Made by a program: the position numbers and the translations under genes | The notes under the pieces: model-generated | Told to the model about the DNA's origin: nothing | Database searches by the model: none | Seen by the model: only the letters and a program-made list of their open reading frames with translations | Assembly: GCA_905178155.1 (NCBI GenBank) | Contig: CAJINV010000003.1 | Coordinates: forward strand, 11,821,105 to 11,885,104 | Length of the DNA: 64,000 nucleotides | Direction of reading: 5' to 3' | DNA from: Amoebophrya sp. A120 | Taxonomy: Eukaryota; Sar; Dinophyceae; Syndiniales; Amoebophryaceae | Shown here: positions 59,201-64,000 of the stretch, one piece after another | Layout: the number at the start of each line of letters is the position of its first letter | How positions within the stretch are numbered: the stretch's first letter is position 1

Positions 59201-62200
59201 GAACTACGCCAAAAGTTAGTTGCCCACGACTTCTTGCTTACGCAAAGCGGGAACTATTTCTCATGCGAGAGAGGCATGAAGAGCAAGAAGCTTTCGCGAA
59301 TAGAAGATCTGTAATTCTTTTGTGTGCATTCCAGACCGTCTGTGTTGTAATTCAAAAGATGTACTATGGCAAACAAATGCTGCAGTGCCCCCCAGACATC
59401 ATATTTGCAGTTGATATCCCAGACTATTTAAGGAACCTGGCGAAGTCCGGCGCCTCGGACAAAACAGAATCGGGGGAGAAGGCGGAGGTTTTGTCCGATT
59501 TGGAAAAGAAAATCCAAACCATTTATCCGGGCTGCAACAGTGGAGACCAAGGAGGTGGCGATACTGCTAGCACTGCCGCGCCTCCCGGCGCCACCCCGCC
59601 GGGGCAAGTGCCGAGAAAGCGGAAGCCGCCGTGTCTCGTCTATCAAAATGAAAAATCCCCCCTCCCCATATCGAGCCGGAAAGTTCTGTTGCTGGATTTG
59701 TGTACACAAATTAGCTCTGTCTTGCAGTGGAGGACGGCAGGCCCATATCATGCCAATTTAGAGAGGTTTTGGCCTAGGCAATTAGCATGAGGGATGTCTA
59801 TGCTGTAGGCCCAACAGCATTACAAACCGCCTGCATAATGGGGCGGAGCATATGCCGTTGCTTTCTTGCAAGGCACACGCGATTTGTGGTCACAAATCAG
59901 CATCACAAATTCTCTGAGCCGCGGAGGCTTGCCTCCCCAGCGATGCTGGACAAAGGCAATGTCGGCGCGGTTGTTTTAGCATCACAAGTTCTCTGAGGCG
60001 TGCCTTTTCGATATGGGGAAGGGGGATTTTTCTTTACGATATCGTTGCGGGGGGAAACACGGAACTGCCGCTCCAGTTGATGGAGTCCTACGCAATGCAA
60101 AAGCATATCGTACTAGTACTACTTGCATTAAAAATTTTCTCAAGAACAAAAGTGCAATTTTTCGTGCTAGCTCAGGTAGAGAGATCGACCTGTAATGCAG
60201 GACTGCGATTTAGATTTTCGTATACGACGAGCGCGATACTGCTTTTTCAGATGATAAATTCTCCAAGGGCGACGCGGAAATGCTCAAGGACCTCCTGCTA
60301 GATGCCGCGAAGGCACGCAGCGTGGGTCCCTTACAGCAGGACCTGACGGGTATTTTTCAGAACATCGAGCGCGTGAGCCGGGAGGTGAAGGAAGTCTGGA
60401 AGTCCTCCGACCCGGTCATCGCCCCGGAGTTTGTCAAGGCGACCGCGGATAGCGCCCTGGAGCTGCGGGGCACGGCTTTGTACAATTTGGACGACCTGGC
60501 GGCAGTGCAAACCAAGACCCAGGACCTGGTCGCCTGGTTCGACCGGGCGGAGGCGCTGACCCAGAAAATGGTGGATATCAAATGCAAAAATGTCTTGGTC
60601 TGGAAGATTCTGAGACTTGTGATGCACGTCTTGCATGAGCCATGATGTCTGTGATGCACGCCCTAGCATCACAGATTTTTGAGGGCACCTGGATGCTTAT
60701 TCCGCATGACAAATGCCCTATCCTTGTAGCAAAAATTATACTCCTTTTGCTACTCATGCAATACAGATTTTTTTGGAATCCAAATGCAGCATCACAAGTT
60801 GCATTCTTCCAGACCCAGACATTTTTGCAATCCATAGTGCAAAAAGAGGCAAAAATCGGGGGCGCTTCGGTGCTTGGGATCTTCGGGGGGGCGAGTGGGG
60901 GGCCGGACGCGCTCGCGACCTTCATATGCATTTCGCAAACATGTGGTCAACATCTGGGTCTCGTCTCCTGGGTCTCCTGGCATAAAGTTCTGTTGCTGAA
61001 GATACTCGCTTTTATCTTCGTACTACAGATGATCTTTAAAAACCGTAGTACGTGAGATCTGTCGCCTAACAAATCCAGACCGCCCAGATCGATGTTTGCA
61101 AAAGTGCATACTTCAACAAGGCGTACGACAACGCGCAGGCGTTTAACGTGAACCCGCTGCTGGCAGACCGGCTGAAGATGAAAAAGGTCAACGTCGCTGA
61201 GTACGCGCAGCACGACGTGGAGTTTGCGCGCAATCTGCAGGCCGCCGTGCACCGGAGGAGCAAGGACTACTTGGAGCGACTGTACCACGGTCCGCCCGTG
61301 AGGCCCGCGAGCGGAGACGAGGGCTACTGGTCGGAGCCCGAGGTTCGGACCACGCGGGTGTCCCTGAAACAGAACCTGATGCAACGCAGAGAAGCGACGT
61401 CGCAGGAGCGGGAGGGCTTGAAGGACGGGAGCCGGATTGAGGAGCTCTACTCGCTCGCGGCGGGGGCGCTCCCCGAGTTTTGTATCGCCTTTCCCCGGAA
61501 GGCGGACAACGACGGCAGCTGTCAGAGCAAGCTATGCATTTTTGCAAAAGCATCGGTCTTCTACTACGCATTGCATGACAAATATATTTTCCGTAAGCAA
61601 AAAAGGAATTCGTCATGCAGGTTATCCGGTATTCGCACGCAGACCTGTGATGTTGCCAGACTGCAATTCGTACGAAAGCGATCATGCCTTTGCAGCTGAT
61701 AGAAGCAGCTCCGGTACGATTACGAGAAACAGAAAATGGCCGTCGACGCGGATTTGAAAGAAGTGCGGGGCAAAATCGCGGTGGGGCCCAGCGACGAGAC
61801 CAACCAGATTGAAGGGAAGCTGCAGAAAGCCTTCGCCCGGTACGACGTGCTGCGCAAGGCTTTTGCCACGAAACTGGTCGCGTTCGCAAAGACCGCGTGG
61901 ACTGCCCTGAGCACGTTTGACACCAACGCCGGCATGGCAGGGCCGTCGTCGTTTGTGCAAACAGGTAGAGACCAACCACATGGTCTCCGGAGTAAAAAGA
62001 AAGCAACGGAGCAGCTGGCGCACGGTGAACAACTGCGCTTTGACGACCCTTCTGACCGTTCTGATTTGAAACTACTTGGGTCGTCCACCACTTCCGGCAG
62101 CGCTTCCCCTCGTCCTGCCGGGGCCTTGCAAAAGGAGGAACGGGTCGTGGAGCTGCGAAAATCTGACGACCGAAAACAAGGTCCGCCCCCTCATAGGGAC

Positions 62201-64000
62201 CTGTTCACCGTCGCGGCGGGCTTGCTACAAATGGCGAACGTGGAGCAGAAGGTCATGCTGAATTATTACGACCACACGGACGTGGGACTGTCCACCGAGA
62301 TGGAGGCAAAAGGCAACGAGTTGTTGCAGGACCCGTTGCAGCTGCACCCGTTTGCCTACAACAACCGGAACACGGCCACGACAACCGTCGGCGCCGCCTT
62401 TGTCACCGTGCCGACGGACCCCCAGACGCAGGTGGAGCCCGCGGAAGACATGACGTCGAGGACGCGGGCTTGGAAGAAGTGGAAGCAGGACACGCTGCAG
62501 GTCTTCCCGCAACTTGCGTTGCGCGTGCGCCAGCTCGCGCGGCTCGGCGACGGGCTGTACGGGCTGGGCAAACTCTTGGGCGCGGTTCCGCCGGGGGGCG
62601 GCCCGGGCGCCGGGGCCCCGGCCCTTGGGCCGACAATTGTCTCCAAGATAGGAAGCCGACTGGACACGCACCGAGCCGCGGCGGCGGCGCTGCTGAACCA
62701 GGACGGAGGGCAAACGCCGGGGATTCTGGCCCAGCGGAAGAGCGTTCTCGGTTGCTCCCCGGATTCGGCCCCGTCAGCGGAGGAGAAGGACGACGCACAG
62801 CTGGCGCCGCTGAGCAAGGTCGAGAAGCTCTGCCCCGTGCTATTCGAGGGGACGCCAACGGACGAAGCCGCTGGAGGCTCGGTAGGGGTCGCGCTTGATA
62901 AGATGAAGGCGTTTGTAGGAACCTTCGGTCAAGAGACGCGCCGCGATTGGAAGAAGAAGTGTCCCTGCTTCGAGAAGCCGTTCGAGGAGAATCCGAATGC
63001 AGACGATTGGTATCCAAGAAAAAAACGCTGATAGTGTATGGTAAAAAAAACTTTGTGTTGGAAACGATGCAAGACAGCTACTCTTCGTCGTGTTGTTGAT
63101 TACTTATGCGTCATAGGCTAGCACTAGCTCCATTCTAAGTGCGCGTTTCTTTTCACGAAGCGCTCGCGCATGACAAGTTTTTGCTGTCATGCCAGGCAGC
63201 TCTATCATCGACTTTTTCCTCCAAAGGGTTAATACACTATTTACACAGTTTTGTTTTCTCGGCATAAGTGGGCGAGGAAGTCTGAGGGGTCAAAGCCCGT
63301 ACGGACGGCGCTGCCGTTCTTCCAATTCAGTGACAACTTAGCGGTGATGGACGACCGCCTGGCGCAGTTTTTTGCCTCGGCGAAAGGAAACACGATAAGC
63401 ACCTCGGTGGCCGGGTACGACGGGCGGCCGGAGACCTTTTGGGAGGCGTCCGACGACAAGCGCTACCCGTTCAACCTTCCGGATTATCTCACCTTTGCGG
63501 ACAATTTACTGTCGGAAAAATTCAAGGCAAACGCGGCCGGGTTTCACGCGTGGCCGTCCTTGAAGCAGCATTGCGGGAAAACCGGGTCGGACGAGTCCCG
63601 GTCCGGCTGTCCGGGCGCGGTCTTGCGCATGCTGCTCAACTATGCATTGCAAATATGTCATCTGGGTCCGCAGGAGTGTCCGACGATTTTGTCATGCCAA
63701 ATTTGATCGACACAAAAATCTGTATTCCGTGACCAGGAACAAGAGTCCCCACTTTTGGTTCTTACCAGAAGGCGGCATTCCTCATTCGGATTCAGCATTG
63801 CGGAGCCTTCTCGAAACTTGTGATGCTGGAGCCGACATTCCAGGCCTTCTGGGTCATGCAGAAGCTGCATGACAAAGCTCGCACTTTCCAGACCCAGACA
63901 TATTTGCTTTTGATATCAACCCGCGGTACGGGGTCTCCCCGCGCGCGGCGCCGACCTTCAAGGTCAAGTCCGCGCCCAGGTCCTACGACATTCCCGAAGC
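37127..64000 (+). CDS. Giant introner-riddled gene, helical protein, incomplete at window end
   Basis: Nearly 40 plus-strand exons totalling about 5,800 codons can be chained. At more than 20 introner sites, deleting the element plus one TSD joins the flanking exons in frame (for example KQIARMRPKPGNEVLQ, VVKLSELEAK, ATFNKAYDNAQ, SKQLRYDYEKQ). The product is mainly helical and rich in Glu, Lys, Ala and Gln, with several acidic low-complexity stretches. A motif of the form h-h-x-P-h-x-x-h inside a long helix recurs (VLAPLKSTF, VVPVLRSFY, FLEPLAQEL, VVQPLKQIE, VLTPMKQQC, FIPVLQFL), recalling BAR-type helices. No signal peptide or catalytic motif is evident. The start is uncertain (first ATG of the open frame at 37127). 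Unresolved junctions near 41213-41472, 51049-51310 and 55035-55260 mean it might be two or more genes. Confidence 0.6.
38241..38520. mobile_element. Introner, family A, old copy
   Basis: Diverged ends: ATGCAGGGAAAATATTCTTT on the left, CCAGACCCAATCACGATTTT and TGCATTTGAT on the right. TSD TTGC. Removal gives DPFAAMVANLAW in frame. Confidence 0.75.
38521..41212 (+). CDS. Giant gene, exon block 2 (six or seven exons)
   Basis: Exons about 38521-38775, 39010-39090, 39262-40082, 40312-40525, 40660-40750 and 40919 to 41163 or 41212. Two introns are canonical: 39091-39261 (GTAAAG to CACCAG, giving FWDKKVPELMEK) and 40751-40918 (GTACAG to AACACAG, giving GGNLQITRAKAMEVL). Helical sequence with a 150-residue Ser/Thr/Glu-rich insert (39510-40020). 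Contains the P-motif VLAPLKSTF at 40944. Confidence 0.65.
40083..40311. mobile_element. Introner, family B
   Basis: Ends TATCCTGAGTAAAAACGTAC and GTACGTTTTTACTCAGAATA. TSD CATTC/CATCC. The in-frame TGA in the left TIR rules out use of the adjacent GTAAAA as the 5' splice site; removal gives DAILDKGRQIM. Confidence 0.88.
41473..43481 (+). CDS. Giant gene, exon block 3 (large exon)
   Basis: One exon of about 670 codons. It opens with a helical module (DLEKIKKKARQAADIEINV, QILDEYQTLLKDIENV), passes through an acidic Ser/Glu/Asp-rich region of about 350 residues, and ends with two helical stretches (LHRSWHTLVETWNEYHHAQ and KMDKLRKALREKDQDAGK). It ends at the introner at 43482. Confidence 0.7.
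43482..43731. mobile_element. Introner, family A (beta), sense-inverted
   Basis: Ends ATCAAATGTAAAAATGTCTG and CAGACAGCTTTACATTTGAT. TSD AGATC. The interior (CTTGTCATGCTTGTCTGGCA, AGAAACGCAGTTTGTCATGC) is the reverse complement of the copy at 58764 in the same gene. Confidence 0.92.
43738..43763 (+). CDS. Giant gene, micro-exon (26 nt)
   Basis: Lies between two family A introners. With TSDs AGATC (left insertion) and GGGAA (right insertion) removed once each, the 26 nt join both neighbours in frame as KQIARMRPKPGNEVL. The two insertions fell within 26 bp of each other in one ancestral exon. Confidence 0.75.
43765..44024. mobile_element. Introner, family A (alpha)
   Basis: Ends ATCAAATGTAAAAATGTCTG and CAGACATTTTTACATTTGAT. 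TSD GGGAA. The interior TTTGTGCTACGCGGGGAGGG is shared with 13899, 47877 and close to 49078; among the best-preserved copies. Confidence 0.95.
44030..46494 (+). CDS. Giant gene, exon block 4
   Basis: Exons about 44030-44691, 44918-45126 and 45442-46494. The first holds a clear helical module with the P-motif (KYCLVVPVLRSFYDQV). Removing the family E introner joins LEDR to NRRHLNAMEQD in frame. The third starts with low complexity containing a short tandem repeat (EAVAAPPTTEAVAAPPT) and ends with FVPVFSWLPG and LDNIERLSNRYKGLEERL. Confidence 0.65.
44692..44917. mobile_element. Introner, family E
   Basis: Inverted ends GAGTGCCCAACTCCCCCTCC and AAGGGGAGTTGTGCACTGTC, then TCATTTG/CAAATGA. TSD ACAGAA. 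Internal TTTGTAATGC and TTTGTCATGC. Removal gives LEDRNRRHLNA in frame. Only copy of this terminus in the window. Confidence 0.85.
45127..45441. mobile_element. Introner-like intron with internal GC palindrome
   Basis: Ends CGATTTGAAATCG and CGATTTCACG are weak inverted repeats, with CTGTCATGC inside. A strong palindrome sits at 45352-45393. Boundaries approximate, no TSD seen; may belong with 13552-13841. Confidence 0.5.
46495..46721. mobile_element. Introner, family C
   Basis: Ends TATCGCAAGAAAAAACTGTA and CACAACTTTTTTCGTACGAT plus A. TSD GCGG. Internal CTTGTGATGC near the right end. Removal gives KEAVKTNFDKL. Confidence 0.82.
46727..48844 (+). CDS. Giant gene, exon block 5
   Basis: Exons about 46727-46966, 47271-47875 and 48143-48844. 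Joins across introners give KEAVKTNFDKLV, ANVLQLLRQFPP and LQSLGSNFDAQ, all in frame. Contains KEKFLEPLAQELRVLDGRML (P-motif at 47410) followed by a long amphipathic helix, much like helix 2 of BAR domains in spacing. Confidence 0.7.
46967..47270. mobile_element. Introner, family B, diverged
   Basis: Ends TATCCTGCTTGAAAAAGTCC and GACCACGTTTTCGCACCGCA plus TA. Internal GTTGTCATGC. TSD ACGT. Removal gives ANVLQLLRQF. Confidence 0.75.
47877..48136. mobile_element. Introner, family A (alpha)
   Basis: Ends ATCAAATGTAAAAGTGTCTG and CAGACATTTTTACATTTGAT. TSD GCAGT. Near-identical interior to 43765 and 13899; 260 bp like them. Removal gives LQSLGSNFD. Confidence 0.95.
48845..49052. mobile_element. 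Introner, family C
   Basis: Ends TATCGCAGGAAAAAACTGTT and AACAGTTTTTTCGTAGGATA. Internal CTTGTGATGC twice. TSD about AAAC/CAAC. Left border of the 18-nt micro-exon. Confidence 0.85.
49059..49076 (+). CDS. Giant gene, micro-exon (18 nt)
   Basis: Bounded by a family C introner (48845-49052) and a family A introner (49078-49337). With one TSD copy removed on each side the 18 nt read as PDTFLN, giving FQKPDTFLNDQYYKLPKEV continuous with both neighbours. Confidence 0.7.
49078..49337. mobile_element. Introner, family A (alpha)
   Basis: Ends ATCAACTGTAAAAATGTCTG and CAGACATTTTTACATTTGAT. TSD GAACG. Interior alpha type, slightly diverged. Right border of the 18-nt micro-exon. Confidence 0.94.
49343..50677 (+). 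CDS. Giant gene, exon block 6 (large exon)
   Basis: About 445 codons with two similar halves: TWSQMARGRHQEASMKVKQA then EVVQPLKQIEQRY (P-motif at 49598), and a second module with LTRVEASLAQKAWTHYVMH and NIRKKLRRAFQHFREAAD. Few low-complexity residues. The introner at 50678 ends it in AMFF; removal gives AMFFSNDAAWDEP. Confidence 0.7.
50678..50995. mobile_element. Introner, family A, old copy
   Basis: Diverged ends TATGCAGTGCAAATACTGAT and AATATTTGCAATTATGCATA. TSD near TTTT. Internal CTTGTCATGC. Removal gives AMFFSNDAAWDEP. Confidence 0.7.
50998..53645 (+). CDS. Giant gene, exon block 7
   Basis: Exons about 50998-51048, 51310-51484, 51677-52275, 52506-53465 and 53580-53645. The second is YDFREVYTAEEQQAKEAEA to DDYWRDP. 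The fourth contains RWKQMERDNEQDIKERFRAK with P-motif VLTPMKQQC (52704). Removing the 109-bp introner joins EKEITK to TRKTPAGLEEM in frame. The boundaries at 51049-51310 and 52276-52505 are not resolved in frame. Confidence 0.6.
52276..52505. mobile_element. Probable introner, TGTTACAATC type
   Basis: Ends TGTTACAATCTC and GAGATTGTAACA are a 12-bp inverted repeat. Internal TTGTCTTGC and CTTGTCATGT. The exon join is not in frame under simple TSD removal, so boundaries are uncertain. Confidence 0.55.
53466..53574. mobile_element. Minimal introner, family C (109 bp)
   Basis: Ends TATCCAGGAAAAAACACCCA and GGGTTTTTTTCTGTGGATA, continuing inwards as CCCCATCC/GGATGTGG and TTTGTCATGC on both sides. 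Nearly the whole unit is one inverted repeat. TSD ACGAAA. Removal gives EKEITKTRKTP. Confidence 0.92.
53646..53973. mobile_element. Introner, family D
   Basis: Ends TATCAAAAGAAAAATTCCCC and GGATTCATTTTTCCTCACAA plus TA. TSD AAGCTG. Interior homologous to 654 and 59641. Removal gives VVKLSELEAK. Confidence 0.9.
53980..55956 (+). CDS. Giant gene, exon block 8
   Basis: Exons about 53980-54624, 54958-55034 and about 55260-55956. Joins give VVKLSELEAKASEVMK and KVQEEKAKTGEEQ in frame. The first has a Glu/Ala-rich acidic insert. The last begins near LWRDSVKHWADKAMEFRTQ and holds LRLLDRLHELGRAWRAH. The intron from 55035 starts GTGAGC but its 3' end is ambiguous. Confidence 0.6.
54625..54951. mobile_element. 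Introner, family B
   Basis: Ends TATTGTGAGTAAAAACAGTC and GCCCCGTTTTTACACAGGAT plus A. TSD AGGAGG. In-frame TGA in the left TIR, as in 40083 and 56674. Confidence 0.88.
55957..56257. mobile_element. Introner, family A
   Basis: Ends ATCAAATGCAAATATCTTGT and ATCGATATTTGCGTTTGAT. TSD GTGTT. Internal GGTCTGGGTCGGGAAGATTG. Removal gives AVLAGVQKAK. Confidence 0.88.
56263..59640 (+). CDS. Giant gene, exon block 9 (seven or eight exons)
   Basis: Exons about 56263-56361, 56609-56673, 57322-57619, 57927-58000, 58160-58763, 59018-59106 and 59422-59640. Joins read AVLAGVQKAK, LDELEKTMRTP, FGLITSAEAEAFF, EPVGDLFLRL, LLFIPVLQFLTAA and GFPDYLRNLAK. Exons here are short because introners are most crowded. 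FIPVLQFL is a P-motif created by joining across 58764-59012. Confidence 0.65.
56362..56603. mobile_element. Introner, family A (beta), sense-inverted
   Basis: Ends ATCAAATGCAAATATGTCTC and CAACATATTTGCATTTGAT. TSD ACGAA. Interior (TTTGTCATGCTTGTCTGGCA) in the same direction as 43482, opposite to 58764. Confidence 0.9.
56674..57314. mobile_element. Introner, family B, carrying a nested insertion
   Basis: Ends ATATCCTGAGCAAAAACGAT and GTGGGGACGTTTTTACATAG. TSD TTTGAT. More than twice the family size because of an insertion at 56918-57273. Removal of the whole unit gives FGLITSAEAEAFF. Confidence 0.85.
56918..57273. mobile_element. Nested insertion, retroposon-like
   Basis: A 356-bp segment flanked by an 8-bp direct repeat ACGCACGA (56910-56917 and 57274-57281) inside a family B introner, absent from other B copies. 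It ends in an ATG-repeat tail (CATGATGATGATG). A TSD plus simple 3' tail is typical of a truncated LINE or a SINE copied by target-primed reverse transcription. A plus-strand frame through it ends in a stop shortly before the tail, consistent with the end of a retrotransposon ORF, but I recognise no domain. Confidence 0.65.
57620..57921. mobile_element. Introner, family B
   Basis: Ends TATCCCTAGCGAGAACGTCC and GGGGACGTTTTTACTCAGGA plus TA. TSD GGT. An in-frame TAG sits in the left TIR. Removal gives EPVGDLFLRL. Confidence 0.8.
58000..58160. mobile_element. Probable short introner, family A variant
   Basis: The right end CTACGATGCTTTTGAAATGC plus ATA mirrors the left end of 61534 (TATGCATTTTTGCAAAAGCA). 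The left end (TGCAAAAGTATCG) is partial. Boundaries approximate. Confidence 0.5.
58764..59012. mobile_element. Introner, family A (beta), reference orientation
   Basis: Ends ATGGATTGCAAATATGTCTG and CAGACATTTTTGCATTTGAT. TSD TCATT. Interior (GCATGACAGGTAAGAGGGCC) in the same direction as 10433 and reversed relative to 43482 and 56362. Confidence 0.9.
59107..59415. mobile_element. Introner, family A, old copy
   Basis: Ends ATGCATTGCAAATATTTGGG and CATCATATTTGCAGTTGAT. TSD TCCGA/TCCCA with one mismatch. Removal gives GFPDYLRNLAK. Confidence 0.75.
59641..60041. mobile_element. Introner, family D, longest copy
   Basis: Ends TATCAAAATGAAAAATCCCC and GGGGGATTTTTCTTTACGAT plus A. TSD TCGT. Contains a repeated segment (CAGCATCACAAATTCTCTGA and TAGCATCACAAGTTCTCTGA), an internal duplication that explains its extra length. 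Confidence 0.88.
60045..63010 (+). CDS. Giant gene, exon block 10
   Basis: Exons about 60045-60094, 60256-60576, 60839-60925, 61115-61533 and 61706-63010. Joins read CLVAGGNTELP, KMVQKEAKIGG, ATFNKAYDNAQ and SKQLRYDYEKQKM. The large last exon includes ETNQIEGKLQKAFARYDVLR and TRAWKKWKQDTLQVFPQLAL, similar in pattern to the Trp-containing helix of block 6, with a Gly/Pro/Ala-rich loop. Confidence 0.65.
60095..60255. mobile_element. Probable short introner, family A variant
   Basis: Ends GCAATGCAAAAGCATATCGT and GCGCGATACTGCTTTTTCAG, imperfect inverted repeats. Boundaries approximate; joins MESYA to the DKFSKGDAEML exon. Confidence 0.5.
60577..60835. mobile_element. Introner, family A (alpha), sense-inverted
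   Basis: Ends ATCAAATGCAAAAATGTCTT and CAGACATTTTTGCAATCCAT. TSD GTGG/GTGC. Interior (CATCACAGATTTTTGAGGGC, CCGCATGACAAATGCCCT) is the reverse complement of 47877. Confidence 0.88.
60926..61109. mobile_element. Short introner, family A variant (184 bp)
   Basis: Ends ATGCATTTCGCAAACATGTG and GATCGATGTTTGCAAAAGTG plus CAT. TSD CTTCA. Removal gives ATFNKAYDNAQ. Confidence 0.8.
61534..61700. mobile_element. Short introner, family A variant (167 bp)
   Basis: Ends ATGCATTTTTGCAAAAGCAT and AAAGCGATCATGCCTTTGCA. TSD about AAGC. Removal gives SKQLRYDYEKQ. Confidence 0.75.
63011..63266. mobile_element. Introner, family C
   Basis: Ends TATCCAAGAAAAAAACGCTG and GTTTTGTTTTCTCGGCATA, with GATAGTGTAT/ATACACTATT inside. 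TSD TGG. Internal GCATGACAAG. Removal gives DDWARKSEGSK. Confidence 0.82.
63271..64000 (+). CDS. Giant gene, exon block 11 (runs off window)
   Basis: Exons about 63271-63641 and 63920-64000. Joins read DDWARKSEGSKP and LLNPRYGVSPRAAP in frame. The last exon is still open at the window edge, so the gene continues. Confidence 0.65.
63642..63914. mobile_element. Introner, family A
   Basis: Ends ATGCATTGCAAATATGTCAT and CAGACATATTTGCTTTTGAT. TSD TCAAC. Interior distantly alpha-like (internal CTTGTGATGC and GCATGACAAA). Removal gives LLNPRYGVSP. Confidence 0.88.

Noticed and set aside
1-64000. Dinoflagellate spliced-leader sequence, tRNA and rRNA genes
   Set aside because: Looked for on both strands by eye; nothing resembling the 22-nt leader, a tRNA cloverleaf or rRNA core was found.

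Overview
This window looks like nuclear DNA of a protist, most likely a syndinian dinoflagellate of the Amoebophrya type. The lineage is an inference. It rests on intron-rich genes with low-complexity Ser/Ala/Glu-rich proteins, long same-strand gene runs, and above all dozens of introns that are themselves insertion elements with terminal inverted repeats (TIRs) and short target-site duplications (TSDs). Such introner elements and non-canonical introns are known from Amoebophrya. I found no rRNA, tRNA, CRISPR array or dinoflagellate spliced-leader sequence. A run of 100 N (3072-3171) marks an assembly gap.

Layout. Positions 1 to about 33 kb are a minus-strand block. In order it holds a glycerophosphodiester phosphodiesterase with an N-terminal MGC lipidation signal (about 184-2279); two paralogous small coiled-coil proteins (3910-5102, 6333-6821); a doubtful small ORF (7071-7457); a protein with Sfi1-like repeats (7512-8909); a large low-complexity multi-exon protein (9606-15687); a large secreted protein of unknown function (about 16823-20879); a GT31-type glycosyltransferase (21707-25062); a CPA2-type cation/proton antiporter with a lumenal N-terminal domain (25363-29285); and a small multi-pass membrane protein (31277-33060). 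A GC-rich island lies at 29.6-30.7 kb. Positions 33.1-37.1 kb form a divergent strand-switch region of alternating GC-rich and AT-rich segments without a convincing gene. From about 37.1 kb to the window end everything reads on the plus strand and can be joined, with a few unresolved junctions, into one giant gene: nearly 40 exons and about 5,800 codons, still open at 64000. Its product is mostly alpha-helical, with recurring modules that resemble BAR-domain helices.

The striking feature is the introns. I recognise about 38 introner candidates in at least five TIR families (A-E) plus single types. About 30 show a 4-6 nt direct repeat at the flanks. Removing an element plus one repeat copy restores an open reading frame at almost every site tested, including two micro-exons of 26 and 18 nt between adjacent insertions. 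Copies of one subfamily sit in both orientations relative to transcription. Families with unrelated termini share a short internal motif (YTTGTNATGC). One element contains a nested insertion with an 8-bp TSD and an ATG-repeat tail. Ordinary GT-AG introns coexist in the same genes.
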